Below, in pieces: positions 1 through 9,154 of a stretch of DNA of 64,000 nucleotides. How positions within the stretch are numbered: position 1 is the stretch's first letter; each line of letters opens with the position of its first letter. Source of the stretch: Asanoa ferruginea. Its GTDB lineage: Bacteria > Actinomycetota > Actinomycetes > Mycobacteriales > Micromonosporaceae. A program made the translations under genes and the position numbers. The stretch lies in the NCBI RefSeq assembly GCF_003387075.1, contig NZ_QUMQ01000001.1:4650001-4714000 (forward strand), in the 5' to 3' direction. Under the pieces are notes generated by a model that worked only from the letters and a program-made list of their open reading frames with translations, made no database searches and was not told where the DNA came from.

Positions 1-2
1 CG

Positions 3-1496
3 ATCGACATGGAGTTCGGCCCGGACGGGTCGCTCTATCTGCTCGAGTACGGCAACGGCTACTTCTCCGGTGACGTCGCGGCCGGCCTCTACAAGATCAA
101 CTATGTCGCCGGCGGCCGCGCACCGATCGCCGTCGCCTCCGCCAACCGGGACAACGGCCTGACCCCGCTGGCCGTCACCTTCTCCAGCGCGGGCAGCACC
201 GACCCCGACGGCGACCCGCTGACCTACCAGTGGGACTTCGACAACAACGGCACCGTCGACTCGACGGCCGCGAACCCGTCGTTCACCTACACCACCAACG
301 GCGACAAGCGGGCCCGGCTGACCGTCAACGACGGCACCGGCCGCAGCGGCACGACGCTGCTGCCGATCGTGGTCGGCAACAACCGGCCCACGGTCACGCT
401 GGGCGGTGTGCCGGCCGGCGGCATGATCGGGTGGGACGAGAACGTCACCTCGACCGCGACGGCGACCGACGCACAGGACGGCACGATCCCCTGCGCCAAC
501 ATCGTCATCCGGGCGGCGCTCGGCCACCAGGAGCACGCGCACGAGGAAGGCCAGGGCACCGGCTGCGGGTTCACCGTCAACACCGGCCCGGTGCACGCCG
601 GCCCCGACTCGACGCTGTTCTTCGTGCTCCGGTCGAGCTACACCGACCGCGGCGCGACCGGCACCGTGCCGCTGACCGGCGAGAAGGAGATCACCCTCTG
701 GCCCAAGCAGTGGCAGGCCGAGCACTACGTGACGCTCAACGGCCCGCAGGTGATCACCGCCGCCGGCGCCGAGGGCGGCAAGCGGCTCGGTGACATCCAG
801 AACGGCGAGTACGTGCGGCACCACGCCGTCAGCCTCAAGGGCATCACCCAGGTCCGTGCCCGGGTGTCGTCCGGCGGCGCCGGCGGCACGGTCTCGTTCC
901 GCTACGACTCCACCACCGGTCCCGAGGTGGCCCGGGTCGCGGTGGCCGGCACCGGAAGCTGGGACACCTACACCGACATCACCGTCCCGGTGACCAAGCC
1001 CGACGACAACACCCACGACCTCTACATCGTGTTCACCGGTGGCAGCGGGGCGTTCCTCGACCTCGACAGCTACACGTTCATCGGACCCGGCGTGAGCACG
1101 CCCGGTAGCGGTGGGCCCCGCACCGGCGCGATCAAGGCGCTCGGCAAGTGCGCCGACGTCAACGGCAGCGCGACCGCCGACGGCACGAAGATCCAGATCT
1201 GGGACTGCAACGGCGCTTCCAACCAGACCTGGACGGTCGGCACCGACGGCACCATCCGGGCCCTCGGCAAGTGCATGGACGTCCAGTCCAGCGGCACCGC
1301 CAACGGCACGAAGATCCACCTCTGGACGTGCAACGGCACCGGCGCACAGCAGTGGGTCACGGCGGCCAACGGCGGGTTGCGCAACCCGCAGGCCAACAAG
1401 TGCCTCGACATCCCGGCGTCCAACGTCACCAACGGAAACCAACTGCAGATCTACGACTGCAACGGCACCGGCGCCCAGAACTGGACGCTGCCGTGA
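3..1496 (+). CDS. PQQ-type sugar dehydrogenase, C-terminal part, with PKD, CBM6-like and ricin-B lectin modules (5' partial)
   Basis: The reading frame is open from the window edge, so the N-terminus is missing. The first residues (FGPDGSLYLLEYG) match the end of a beta-propeller sugar dehydrogenase, as in the paralogue at 3773-6604. A PKD domain follows at about residues 37-120, then an Ig-like stretch, then a CBM6-like jelly roll at about 235-360 (starting near WQAEHY). The last 120 residues form a ricin-B beta-trefoil with three QxW repeats (NQTW, AQQW, AQNW). By family this is a secreted enzyme that oxidises a sugar and binds glycans. It lies 79 bp upstream of the ThuA-DUF1080 gene on the same strand. 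Identity of the missing propeller is inferred from the paralogue. Confidence 0.85.
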   Translation: MDMEFGPDGSLYLLEYGNGYFSGDVAAGLYKINYVAGGRAPIAVASANRDNGLTPLAVTFSSAGSTDPDGDPLTYQWDFDNNGTVDSTAANPSFTYTTNGDKRARLTVNDGTGRSGTTLLPIVVGNNRPTVTLGGVPAGGMIGWDENVTSTATATDAQDGTIPCANIVIRAALGHQEHAHEEGQGTGCGFTVNTGPVHAGPDSTLFFVLRSSYTDRGATGTVPLTGEKEITLWPKQWQAEHYVTLNGPQVITAAGAEGGKRLGDIQNGEYVRHHAVSLKGITQVRARVSSGGAGGTVSFRYDSTTGPEVARVAVAGTGSWDTYTDITVPVTKPDDNTHDLYIVFTGGSGAFLDLDSYTFIGPGVSTPGSGGPRTGAIKALGKCADVNGSATADGTKIQIWDCNGASNQTWTVGTDGTIRALGKCMDVQSSGTANGTKIHLWTCNGTGAQQWVTAANGGLRNPQANKCLDIPASNVTNGNQLQIYDCNGTGAQNWTLP

Positions 1497-1513
1497 CGTC
1501 GGTTCGCTGAGCC

Positions 1514-1551
1514 GCGCGGGGCCCGATCGCGCCGACGACCGGGTCCCGCGC
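1514..1551 (+). terminator. GC-rich hairpin between the first two secreted-protein genes
   Basis: Arms 1514-1525 (GCGCGGGGCCCG) and 1540-1551 pair over 12 bases with one mismatch, 18 bp after the stop at 1496. It is followed by a C-rich run rather than a T tract, so it may be a weak terminator or an mRNA-stabilising stem. Confidence 0.45.
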
Positions 1552-1575
1552 CCCCTTCCGTAAGGAGTCGCAAGC

Positions 1576-3747
1576 ATGCGCATCCGCGCCCTCGTACTCG
1601 GGGTCCTCAGACGTCGCGAGGCTGGCGCCTCGCCACGTCTTCGGGGCGTCGCCGCCGCCGCGGCGCTCGCCCTCGTGGCGGGCCTCGCGGTCGCGGCGCC
1701 GGCCCAGGCCGCCCCGCTCACCAAGGTCCTGGTCTTCTCCAAGACGGCCGGTTTCCGCCACTCGTCGATACCCAACGGCATCGCGGCGATCCAGATCCTC
1801 GGGTCGCAGAACGGGTTCTCGGTCACCGCCACCGAGGACGCCAACCAGTTCACCACCGCCAACCTGGCCCAGTATCAGGCCGTCGTCTTCCTCTCCACGA
1901 CCGGCGACGTGCTCAACGCCACGCAGCAGACCGCGTTCCAGTCCTACATCACCGGCGGCGGCGGTTTCGTCGGCGTGCACGCGGCCGCCGACACCGAATA
2001 CGACTGGCCGTTCTACGGCGAGCTCGTCGGTGCCTGGTTCGCGTCGCACCCGGCCAACCAGACCGCGACGGTCCGGGTCGAAGACCGCGGCAACGCCTCC
2101 ACCGCACACCTGCCGGCGACCTGGTCCCGGCTCGACGAGTGGTACAACTACCGCACCAACCCGCGGACTACCGCCAAGGTGCTGGCCAGTCTCGACGAGT
2201 CGTCCTACAGCGGCGGCACGATGGCCGGCGACCACCCGATCACCTGGTGCAAAAACGTCGGGAGTGGACGGTCCTGGTATACCGGGCTCGGCCACGTCGA
2301 AGAGGCCTACACCGACGCCAACTTCACGAAGATGCTGCTCGGCGGCATCCAGATCGCGGCCAACAACCGGCCCGCCGACTGCCGGCCGGAGACGGGCTAC
2401 ACCGCGCTGTTCGACGGCACCCAGGCCAGCCTCAACAACTGGCAGCAGATCGGGCCGGGCAACTTCACGCTGGCCAACGGGACGCTGAGCTCGGTCGGCG
2501 GCATGGGCCTGCTGTGGTACCCGGTGCGCACGTTCGCCGACTACTCGCTCAAGGTCGACTGGATGATGCCGGGCGACGACAACGGCGGCGTCTTCATCGG
2601 CTTCCCCAACCCGGGCACCGACCCGTGGAACCCGGTCAACCAGGGCCACGAGATCCAGATCGACGCGACCGACGCCGACCCGTCGCGCACCACCGGCAGC
2701 GTCTACAGCTTCTCTGGGCCCAACTTCGCGCTGCGCGACGCGGCGCTGAACCCGCCGGGATCGTGGAACACCTACGAGATCGGCGTACACGGCGAGCGGG
2801 TGGAGATCTGGCTCAACGGCATCAAGATCAACGATTACCAGAGTACGCGGGCCATCGCCAACGGCTACATCGGCGTGCAGAACGACGGCGCCGGTGCCGA
2901 CATCAACTATCGCAACATCCGGATCAAAGCCGGCGGCGGCACCCAGCCGGCCACCGACATCGCACAGGGCAAGCCGGTCGTGGTGTCGAGCGTGGAGGGT
3001 GGCAACCTCGCCGCCTACGCGACCGACGGCAACTCGGCCACCCGCTGGGGCAGTGCCTACAGCGACCCGCAGTCGGCCACCATCGACCTCGGGCAGTCCT
3101 ACAACCTCTCCCGCGTGCGGCTCAACTGGGAAACCGCGTACGGCCGCGCGTACCAAATCCAGACCTCGCCCAACAACTCCACCTGGACGACGGTCTACTC
3201 GACCACCACCGGTGACGGCGGCGTCGACGACATCACGCTCACCGGGACCGGTCGCTACGTGCGGATGAACGGCACGCAGCGGGCCACCCAGTGGGGCTAC
3301 TCGCTGTGGGACTTCAACGTCTACGGCACACCCGGCGGCGGCACCGGTCCCACGCTGCTGTCCCGCAACCAGCCGGTGACGGTCTCCAGCGTCGAGCCGG
3401 GTTCGCCGCACGCCGCCGCCAACGCCGTCGACGGCAACACCGCCACCCGCTGGGGCTCGGCCTACAGCGACCCGCAGTGGATCACCGTCGACCTGGGCTC
3501 GGCGCGGACCGTCAACCGCGTCCGGCTCCAGTGGGAGGCGGCATACGCCCGGTCCTACCAGATCCAGACCTCGACCAACGGCTCGACCTGGACGAACTCC
3601 TACGCCACCACCACCGGTGACGGCGGCGTCGACGACGTCACCCTCACCACCCCGCCCACCGCCCGCTACGTCCGCGTCAACGGCACGCAGCGCGCCCTCA
3701 CCCAGTACGGCTACTCCCTCTGGGAGTTCGAGGTCTACGGCTCCTGA
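1576..3747 (+). CDS. Secreted ThuA + DUF1080 (3-keto-disaccharide hydrolase-like) protein with two F5/8C domains
   Basis: 723 residues. A signal peptide ends near residue 45 (APAQA-AP). Residues about 50-265 are a ThuA/GATase-like domain (KVLVFSKTAGFRH, GFVGVHAAADTEYDW). About 280-455 is DUF1080, a concanavalin-like domain of the 3-keto-disaccharide hydrolase family (ALFDGT, GHEIQI). About 462-590 and 598-723 are two F5/8 type C (discoidin) domains, each ending in a SLWxFxVYG motif. The ATG follows AGGAG at 1564-1568. Family knowledge suggests a role in handling oxidised (3-keto) glycosides, with the discoidin domains holding it on polysaccharide. The catalytic assignment is inferred. It sits between two sugar dehydrogenase paralogues, which could supply keto-sugars. 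Confidence 0.9.
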   Translation: MRIRALVLGVLRRREAGASPRLRGVAAAAALALVAGLAVAAPAQAAPLTKVLVFSKTAGFRHSSIPNGIAAIQILGSQNGFSVTATEDANQFTTANLAQYQAVVFLSTTGDVLNATQQTAFQSYITGGGGFVGVHAAADTEYDWPFYGELVGAWFASHPANQTATVRVEDRGNASTAHLPATWSRLDEWYNYRTNPRTTAKVLASLDESSYSGGTMAGDHPITWCKNVGSGRSWYTGLGHVEEAYTDANFTKMLLGGIQIAANNRPADCRPETGYTALFDGTQASLNNWQQIGPGNFTLANGTLSSVGGMGLLWYPVRTFADYSLKVDWMMPGDDNGGVFIGFPNPGTDPWNPVNQGHEIQIDATDADPSRTTGSVYSFSGPNFALRDAALNPPGSWNTYEIGVHGERVEIWLNGIKINDYQSTRAIANGYIGVQNDGAGADINYRNIRIKAGGGTQPATDIAQGKPVVVSSVEGGNLAAYATDGNSATRWGSAYSDPQSATIDLGQSYNLSRVRLNWETAYGRAYQIQTSPNNSTWTTVYSTTTGDGGVDDITLTGTGRYVRMNGTQRATQWGYSLWDFNVYGTPGGGTGPTLLSRNQPVTVSSVEPGSPHAAANAVDGNTATRWGSAYSDPQWITVDLGSARTVNRVRLQWEAAYARSYQIQTSTNGSTWTNSYATTTGDGGVDDVTLTTPPTARYVRVNGTQRALTQYGYSLWEFEVYGS

Positions 3748-3772
3748 CCCCCGCACGAAAGGAACAACCCCC

Positions 3773-6604
3773 ATGCGCTCGTCCCCTCGGCGCTGGTCGC
3801 GGCTGCTCGCCGTTGGCCTGCTCAGCGCCGCCAGCTCCACGCTGGCGGTCACCTCGGCCGCTGCACCCGCCGCCGCGGCCGACATCCCCGCCGCCGACTA
3901 CCAGCAGGTGCAGCTGGCGGTCGGCTCGGCGGAACTCGGTGAGGCCATGTCCCTGGCCGTGTTGCCGGACCGCACGGTCATCCACACCGCCCGCAACGGC
4001 GTGGTCCGGGTGACCGACGCCGCCGGCAACACCAAGGTCGCCGGCACCATCCCCGTCTACACGCACGACGAGGAGGGCCTACAGGGCGTCGCGGTCGACC
4101 CGAACTTCGCCACCAACCGCTACGTCTGGCTCTACTACTCGCCGCCGCTGTCGACGCCCGGCGGTGACGCGCCGACCACCGGCACCGCGGCCGACTTCAA
4201 CGCCTGGAAGGGCCACCTCAACCTGTCGCGGTTCACCCTCAACTCCGACAACACGCTCAACATGGGCAGCCAGGTCGTCACGCTGACCGTCGACAACGAC
4301 CGCGGCCAGTGTTGCCACGTCGGCGGCGACATCGACTTCGACGCGGCCGGCAACCTCTACCTGACCACCGGCGACGACACCAACCCGTTCGAGAGCAACG
4401 CGTTCACGCCGATCGACGAGCGGACCAACCGCAACCCGCAGTTCGACGCGCAGCGGTCCTCCGGCAACACCAACGACCTGCGTGGCAAGGTGCTGCGAAT
4501 CAAGCCGACCGCCGCCGGCGGCTACACCATCCCGTCCGGCAACATGTTCGCGCCGGGCACCGCCAACACCCGGCCGGAGATCTACGCGATGGGCTTCCGG
4601 AACCCGTTCCGGATGAGCGTCGACAAGCCGACCGGCATCGTCTACCTCGGCGACTACGGCCCGGACGCGGGCGCCGCCGATGCCAACCGCGGCCCGGGCG
4701 GCCAGGTCGAGTTCAACCGGATCACCGCGCCCGGCAACTACGGCTGGCCCTACTGCACCGGCAGCAACTCGACCGCCGAGACCTACAACGAGTTCACCTT
4801 CCCGAGCGGGCCGTCGCAGGCCAAATACAACTGCGCGGGCGGGCCGACCAACAACTCGTTCCGCAACACCGGCCTGCAGACCCTGCCGGCGGCGAAGCCG
4901 GCCTGGATCCGCTACGGCTTCGACTCGACCCCGCCGGAGTTCGGTGGCGGCTCGGAGTCGCCGATGGGTGGCCCGGTCTACCGCTACAACGCGTCGCTGA
5001 ACTCGGCCGTGAAGTTCCCGCAGTCGCTCGACGGGCGCTTCTTCGCCGGTGAGTACGGCCGGCAGTGGATCAAGGCGATCGCGGTCAACAGCAACGGCAC
5101 CCCCGGGGAGATCTCCGACTTCCCGTGGGACGGCACCCAGGTGATGGACATGGCCTTCGGGCCGGACGGTGCGCTCTACGTGCTCGACTACGGCACCGGC
5201 TCCAACAACCAGGCGCTCTACCGGGTCGAATACATCGGCGGCGGCAACCGCAGCCCGGTGGCGGTCGCCTCGGCCAACAAGACCTCGGGCCCGGCGCCGC
5301 TGTCGATCACCTTCTCCTCGGCCGGCTCGTCCGACCCGGAGGGCGGCGCGCTGTCCTACCTGTGGACGTTCGGCGACGGCACCACGTCGACGGCGGCCAA
5401 CCCGACGAAGACCTACAACACCAACGGCACCTACACACCGACACTGCGGGTGACCGACCCGACCGGGCTGTCCGGCACGGCGAGCCTGGTCGTCACGGTC
5501 GGCAACTCGGCACCGACGGTCAACCTCAGCGCCCCGGCCGATGGCGCGCTGTTCAACTTCGGTGACACCATTCCGTACACGGTGAGCGTCTCCGATCCTG
5601 AAGACGGCACCATCAACTGCGCGCGGGTGTCGGTGACCTACTTCCTCGGCCACGACAACCACTCGCACCAGATCACCTCGAAGACCGGCTGCTCCGGCAC
5701 GCTCACCGTGCCCACCGACGGCGAGCACGACGCGGCGGCCAACATCTTCGGCATCTTCGTGGCGTCCTACACCGACAACGGTGGGCTGACCACGACCAGC
5801 CAGAAGACGTTGCAGCCGCGGCACCGCCAGGGTGAGCACTTCGGCGCGCAGTCCGGCGGGGTGCAACTGGCCAGCCACGCGGCCGCCGAGGGCGGCGCGA
5901 CCGTGGGCTTCATCGACAACAACGACTGGATCTCGTTCCGGCCCTACAACCTGTCCACCGCGACCAGCATCACCGCACGCGTCTCGTCCGGCGCGACCGG
6001 CGGCACCATCGAGGTGCGCAGCGGCTCGCAGACCGGCACGTTGCACGGCACGCTGACGGTCGCCTCGACCGGGAGCTGGGACACGTTCGCCAACGTCAGC
6101 GCCAACCTGACCAACCTGCCGTCCGGATCGACCCAGCTCTTCTTCGTGTTCAAGGGCGGGGCGGGCAACCTGTTCGACCTCGACGCGTTCACGCTCAACT
6201 CGAGCGGGACACCGCCGACCGGCGGGTCGACGCTCAAGGCGCTGGTCAACAACCAGTTCGTCAGTGCCGCCAACAGCACGACGCCGCTGATCGCCAACAA
6301 GGCGACGGCGGGGCTCACCGAGCAGTTCGACGTGGTCGACCTGGGCGGCGGCAACGTCGCGCTGCGCTCCCGGGCCAACAACATGTTCGTCTGCGCCGAG
6401 AACGCGGGTGCGGCGGCGTTGGTGGCCAACCGGGCCTCGGCCGGGTCGTGGGAGACCTTCGCGCTGGTCCGCAACTCCGACGGCAGCGAGAGCCTGCGGG
6501 CGACCGTCAACAACATGTATGTGGTCGCGGAGAACAGCGGTGCCGCGGCGCTGATCGCCAACCGGGCGGCGATCGGACCCTGGGAAAAGTTTGATCTCGT
6601 CTAA
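3773..6604 (+). CDS. Secreted PQQ-dependent sugar dehydrogenase with PKD, CBM6-like and fascin-like domains
   Basis: 943 residues from the ATG at 3773, preceded by GAAAGGA; an upstream in-frame start at 3617 would overlap the previous gene and lacks a signal peptide. The signal peptide ends near residue 35 (AAPAAAA-D). A glucose/sorbosone-dehydrogenase beta-propeller fills about residues 40-490 (GLQGVAVDPNF, RGKVLRIKPT, MGFRNPFRMSVD, GEYGRQWIKAI). A PKD domain follows at about 500-580, an Ig-like stretch, a CBM6-like domain at about 690-815, and a C-terminal beta-trefoil of fascin type with repeats such as LRSRANNMFVCAEN and LRATVNNMYVVAEN. By family it oxidises sugars outside the cell using PQQ. 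The domain order matches the truncated gene at the left edge except for the terminal lectin. Confidence 0.92.
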   Translation: MRSSPRRWSRLLAVGLLSAASSTLAVTSAAAPAAAADIPAADYQQVQLAVGSAELGEAMSLAVLPDRTVIHTARNGVVRVTDAAGNTKVAGTIPVYTHDEEGLQGVAVDPNFATNRYVWLYYSPPLSTPGGDAPTTGTAADFNAWKGHLNLSRFTLNSDNTLNMGSQVVTLTVDNDRGQCCHVGGDIDFDAAGNLYLTTGDDTNPFESNAFTPIDERTNRNPQFDAQRSSGNTNDLRGKVLRIKPTAAGGYTIPSGNMFAPGTANTRPEIYAMGFRNPFRMSVDKPTGIVYLGDYGPDAGAADANRGPGGQVEFNRITAPGNYGWPYCTGSNSTAETYNEFTFPSGPSQAKYNCAGGPTNNSFRNTGLQTLPAAKPAWIRYGFDSTPPEFGGGSESPMGGPVYRYNASLNSAVKFPQSLDGRFFAGEYGRQWIKAIAVNSNGTPGEISDFPWDGTQVMDMAFGPDGALYVLDYGTGSNNQALYRVEYIGGGNRSPVAVASANKTSGPAPLSITFSSAGSSDPEGGALSYLWTFGDGTTSTAANPTKTYNTNGTYTPTLRVTDPTGLSGTASLVVTVGNSAPTVNLSAPADGALFNFGDTIPYTVSVSDPEDGTINCARVSVTYFLGHDNHSHQITSKTGCSGTLTVPTDGEHDAAANIFGIFVASYTDNGGLTTTSQKTLQPRHRQGEHFGAQSGGVQLASHAAAEGGATVGFIDNNDWISFRPYNLSTATSITARVSSGATGGTIEVRSGSQTGTLHGTLTVASTGSWDTFANVSANLTNLPSGSTQLFFVFKGGAGNLFDLDAFTLNSSGTPPTGGSTLKALVNNQFVSAANSTTPLIANKATAGLTEQFDVVDLGGGNVALRSRANNMFVCAENAGAAALVANRASAGSWETFALVRNSDGSESLRATVNNMYVVAENSGAAALIANRAAIGPWEKFDLV

Positions 6605-6627
6605 CTCACCGTAGCCAGTCATTGGAT

Positions 6628-6660
6628 GAATCGCCCCGGCGACGGGGCGATTCTTCCTTT
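6628..6660 (+). terminator. Rho-independent terminator after the sugar dehydrogenase
   Basis: Arms 6628-6638 and 6643-6653 pair perfectly around a GCGA tetraloop and are followed by the T-rich stretch TTCTTCCTTT. It lies 24 bp after the stop codon and closes the secreted-protein block. Confidence 0.85.
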
Positions 6661-6685
6661 GTGGAGAGCGAAGGTCTTGCCATAC

Positions 6686-6710
6686 ATCCGACCACCTGGT
6701 AAACATCGGA
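6686..6710. promoter_or_regulatory. Putative operator upstream of the L-fuconate dehydratase operon
   Basis: An interrupted palindrome: TCCGA and TCGGA outer arms enclose ACCA-CC-TGGT at 6691-6700. Its position 27 bp before the first gene of an operon that encodes its own FCD-type GntR regulator suggests an operator, but no second copy was found to support this. Confidence 0.3.
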
Positions 6711-6736
6711 CCTATGAATGCGCGTGAGGTTCGTCG

Positions 6737-8044
6737 ATGACCGCCCGGTTCGTGTCGCTGGACACCTATGACGTGCGGTTCCCGACCTCGCGTGAGCTCG
6801 ACGGCTCCGACGCGATGAACCCGGACCCGGACTATTCGGCCGCCTACGTGGTGCTGCGCACCGACGAGGTCGACGGTCACGAAGGGCATGGGTTCGCCTT
6901 CACCATCGGGCGCGGCAACGAGGTGCAGACCGCCGCGATCGCCGCGTTGCGCCCCTACCTGGCGGGTCGCCTGGTCAAGAACGTCCTCGACGACCTGGGC
7001 GGGTTCTGGCGCGAGCTGGTGCACGACTCGCAACTGCGCTGGCTGGGCCCGGAGAAGGGCGTCATGCACATGGCCATCTCGGCCGTGGTCAACGCCCTCT
7101 GGGACCTCAAGGCCAAGCAGGCCGGGCTGCCGTTGTGGCAGCTGCTGGCCTCGATGCCGCCCGAGGAACTGGTCTCCCTGGTCGACTTCCGCTACCTGAC
7201 CGACGCGCTCACCCCGGGCGAGGCGCTCGAACTGCTCCGCCCCGGTGCCGTCGGCCGCGAGGAGCGGGTCGCCGAGCTGCTGGCGCAGGGCTACCCGGCG
7301 TACGCCACCTCGCCTGGCTGGTTGGGTTATGACGACGCGAAGCTGCGCCGGCTCTGCCAGGAGGCGATCGACGCCGGCTTCACCCAGATCAAGCTGAAGG
7401 TCGGCGCCAACGTCGACGACGACATCCGCCGGTTGCGGATCGCCCGCGAGGTGTGCGGTCCCGACTTCCGGATCGCGGTCGACGCCAACCAGCGCTGGGA
7501 CGTCGGCCAGGCCATCGAGTGGGTCGGCGCGCTGGCGCCGTTCGAGCCGTGGTGGGTGGAGGAACCCACCAGCCCGGACGACGTGGTCGGGCACGCGGCG
7601 ATCGCCCGCGGCATCGCACCCGTGCCGGTGGCCACCGGTGAGCACGTGCAGAACCGGGTGGTCTTCAAGCAGCTCCTCCAGCTCGGCGCGGTGTCCTATG
7701 TGCAGCTCGACGCGGCCCGCGTCGCCGGCGTCAACGAGAACATCGCGATCCTGTTGCTGGCGGCCAAGTTCGGTGTGCCGGTCTGCCCGCACGCGGGTGG
7801 CGTCGGCCTCTGCGAGCTGGTGCAACACCTCTCGCTCTTCGATTACGTCGCGGTGTCGCGTTCCATGGACAACCGCGTCATCGAGTACGTCGACCATCTC
7901 CACGAGCACTTCGTCGATCCCGTGCAGATCCGCGCCGGTCGCTACCTGGCACCCCAGGCACCCGGCTTCAGTTCGACAATGCGCCCGGAAAGCCGGGCAA
8001 GGTTCGCCTTCCCCGACGGCCCGGCCTGGTCGCGCGCCGTCTAA
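6737..8044 (+). CDS. L-fuconate dehydratase, enolase superfamily
   Basis: 435 residues, the usual length for this family. The N-terminal capping domain begins with the [22 protein letters not shown]-type segment typical of L-fuconate dehydratases. The barrel carries the enolase-superfamily motifs: the KxK of IKLKVG, metal ligands in [17 protein letters not shown] and ATGEHVQNR, and a late histidine in CPHAGGVGL. By family it dehydrates L-fuconate to 2-keto-3-deoxy-L-fuconate. It heads an operon with a ribose-type sugar importer and an FCD-GntR regulator, consistent with uptake and oxidation of L-fucose or a related sugar. The rest of the pathway (dehydrogenase, lactonase, KDF enzymes) is not in this cluster. 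Substrate is inferred from motif similarity. Confidence 0.88.
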   Translation: MTARFVSLDTYDVRFPTSRELDGSDAMNPDPDYSAAYVVLRTDEVDGHEGHGFAFTIGRGNEVQTAAIAALRPYLAGRLVKNVLDDLGGFWRELVHDSQLRWLGPEKGVMHMAISAVVNALWDLKAKQAGLPLWQLLASMPPEELVSLVDFRYLTDALTPGEALELLRPGAVGREERVAELLAQGYPAYATSPGWLGYDDAKLRRLCQEAIDAGFTQIKLKVGANVDDDIRRLRIAREVCGPDFRIAVDANQRWDVGQAIEWVGALAPFEPWWVEEPTSPDDVVGHAAIARGIAPVPVATGEHVQNRVVFKQLLQLGAVSYVQLDAARVAGVNENIAILLLAAKFGVPVCPHAGGVGLCELVQHLSLFDYVAVSRSMDNRVIEYVDHLHEHFVDPVQIRAGRYLAPQAPGFSSTMRPESRARFAFPDGPAWSRAV

Positions 8045-8089
8045 GAACCGCACCCCTACCCATCCCTCTACCCACCACAGAGGACAGCG

Positions 8090-9154
8090 ATGATCCTGAA
8101 CAGACGCGCCGTCGTCAGCGTGGCGGTCGTCGCCGCATTCGCCGCGGCGACCGCTGGTTGCAACTCGTCCGACAGCGGCTCCACCGGCGGCAGCGGCACC
8201 GACGCGGGTGCCAAGCAGCCGCCGATCGCCGTCGACCTGCCCCGGGCCGACTCCGACTTCTGGAACTCCTACGCGAAATACATCCCGCAGTACGCGCAGG
8301 AAACCGGCATCAACATGATGACGCCGACCAACTCGCAGAACGACATCGCCAAGCTGGTCGCCAACGCGCAGGCGCTCACCGCCCAGGGCGCCAAGGCGAT
8401 CGTGATGGCTCCGCAGGACACCGGCGCCATCGCCACGACGCTGACCATGCTGGAGAGCAAGAAGATCCCGGTCGTCTCCGTCGACACCCGGCCCGACAAG
8501 GGCAAGGTCTTCATGGTGGTGCGGGCCGACAACCGCGCCTACGGCCAGAAGGCCTGCGAGTTCCTCGGTGAGAAGCTCGGCGGCAAGGGCAAGGTCATCG
8601 AGTTCCAGGGCTCGCTCTCGTCGGTCAACGGTCGTGACCGGTCCGAGGCGTTCGCCGAGTGCATGAAGTCGAAGTTCCCCGGCATCACCATCTTCGAGGA
8701 GCCGACCGAGTGGGAGGGCGCCAAGGCGTCCGCGGCGCTCCAGACCCGGCTCGCCCAGCACCCCGACATCAAGGGCATCTACATGCAGGCCGGCGGCGTG
8801 TTCCTGGCGCCGACCCTGCAACTGCTCAAGTCGAAGAACGCGCTGGTGCCGCCGACCGACCCGAAGCACATCTTCATCGTCTCCAACGACGGCATCCCGC
8901 AGGAGTTCGACGCCATCCGCAAGGGCGAGATCGACGCCACCGTCTCGCAGCCGGCCGACCTCTACGCCAAGTACGCGCTGTTCTACGCCAAGGCCGCGGT
9001 CGAGGGAAAGACGTTCACCCCTGGACCGACCGACCATGACAGCACCATCATCGACGTCGGCAACGGCGTGCTCGAAGACCAGCTGCCGGCGCCGCTCGTG
9101 ACGAAGGACAACGTCGACGACGCGTCGTTGTGGGGCAACCAGATCGGGAAGTGA
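8090..9154 (+). CDS. Ribose-type sugar ABC transporter substrate-binding lipoprotein
   Basis: 354 residues. A lipoprotein signal ends at a lipobox cysteine near residue 24 (ATAGC-NSS). The mature part is a type-1 periplasmic-binding fold of the ribose/galactose class: LPRADSDFWNSYAKYIPQYA, AKAIVMAPQDTGAI, KKIPVVSVDTRP and IVSNDGIPQEFDAIRKGEIDATVSQ. It would be anchored outside the membrane and deliver sugar to the RbsC-like permease. GAGGA lies just before the ATG. It sits 45 bp after the dehydratase and overlaps the ATPase gene by one base. The sugar is inferred to be L-fucose or a relative from the operon, not from the protein itself. Confidence 0.9.
   Translation: MILNRRAVVSVAVVAAFAAATAGCNSSDSGSTGGSGTDAGAKQPPIAVDLPRADSDFWNSYAKYIPQYAQETGINMMTPTNSQNDIAKLVANAQALTAQGAKAIVMAPQDTGAIATTLTMLESKKIPVVSVDTRPDKGKVFMVVRADNRAYGQKACEFLGEKLGGKGKVIEFQGSLSSVNGRDRSEAFAECMKSKFPGITIFEEPTEWEGAKASAALQTRLAQHPDIKGIYMQAGGVFLAPTLQLLKSKNALVPPTDPKHIFIVSNDGIPQEFDAIRKGEIDATVSQPADLYAKYALFYAKAAVEGKTFTPGPTDHDSTIIDVGNGVLEDQLPAPLVTKDNVDDASLWGNQIGK

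Noticed and set aside
4079-9037. A 1652-codon open frame on the minus strand, and other long antisense frames (for example 1426-3885, 43010-45472, 57358-60315, 59960-62623).
   Set aside because: They lie opposite well-supported genes, have Arg/Gly/Val-rich low-complexity products and no ribosome sites; high GC content makes such frames common.
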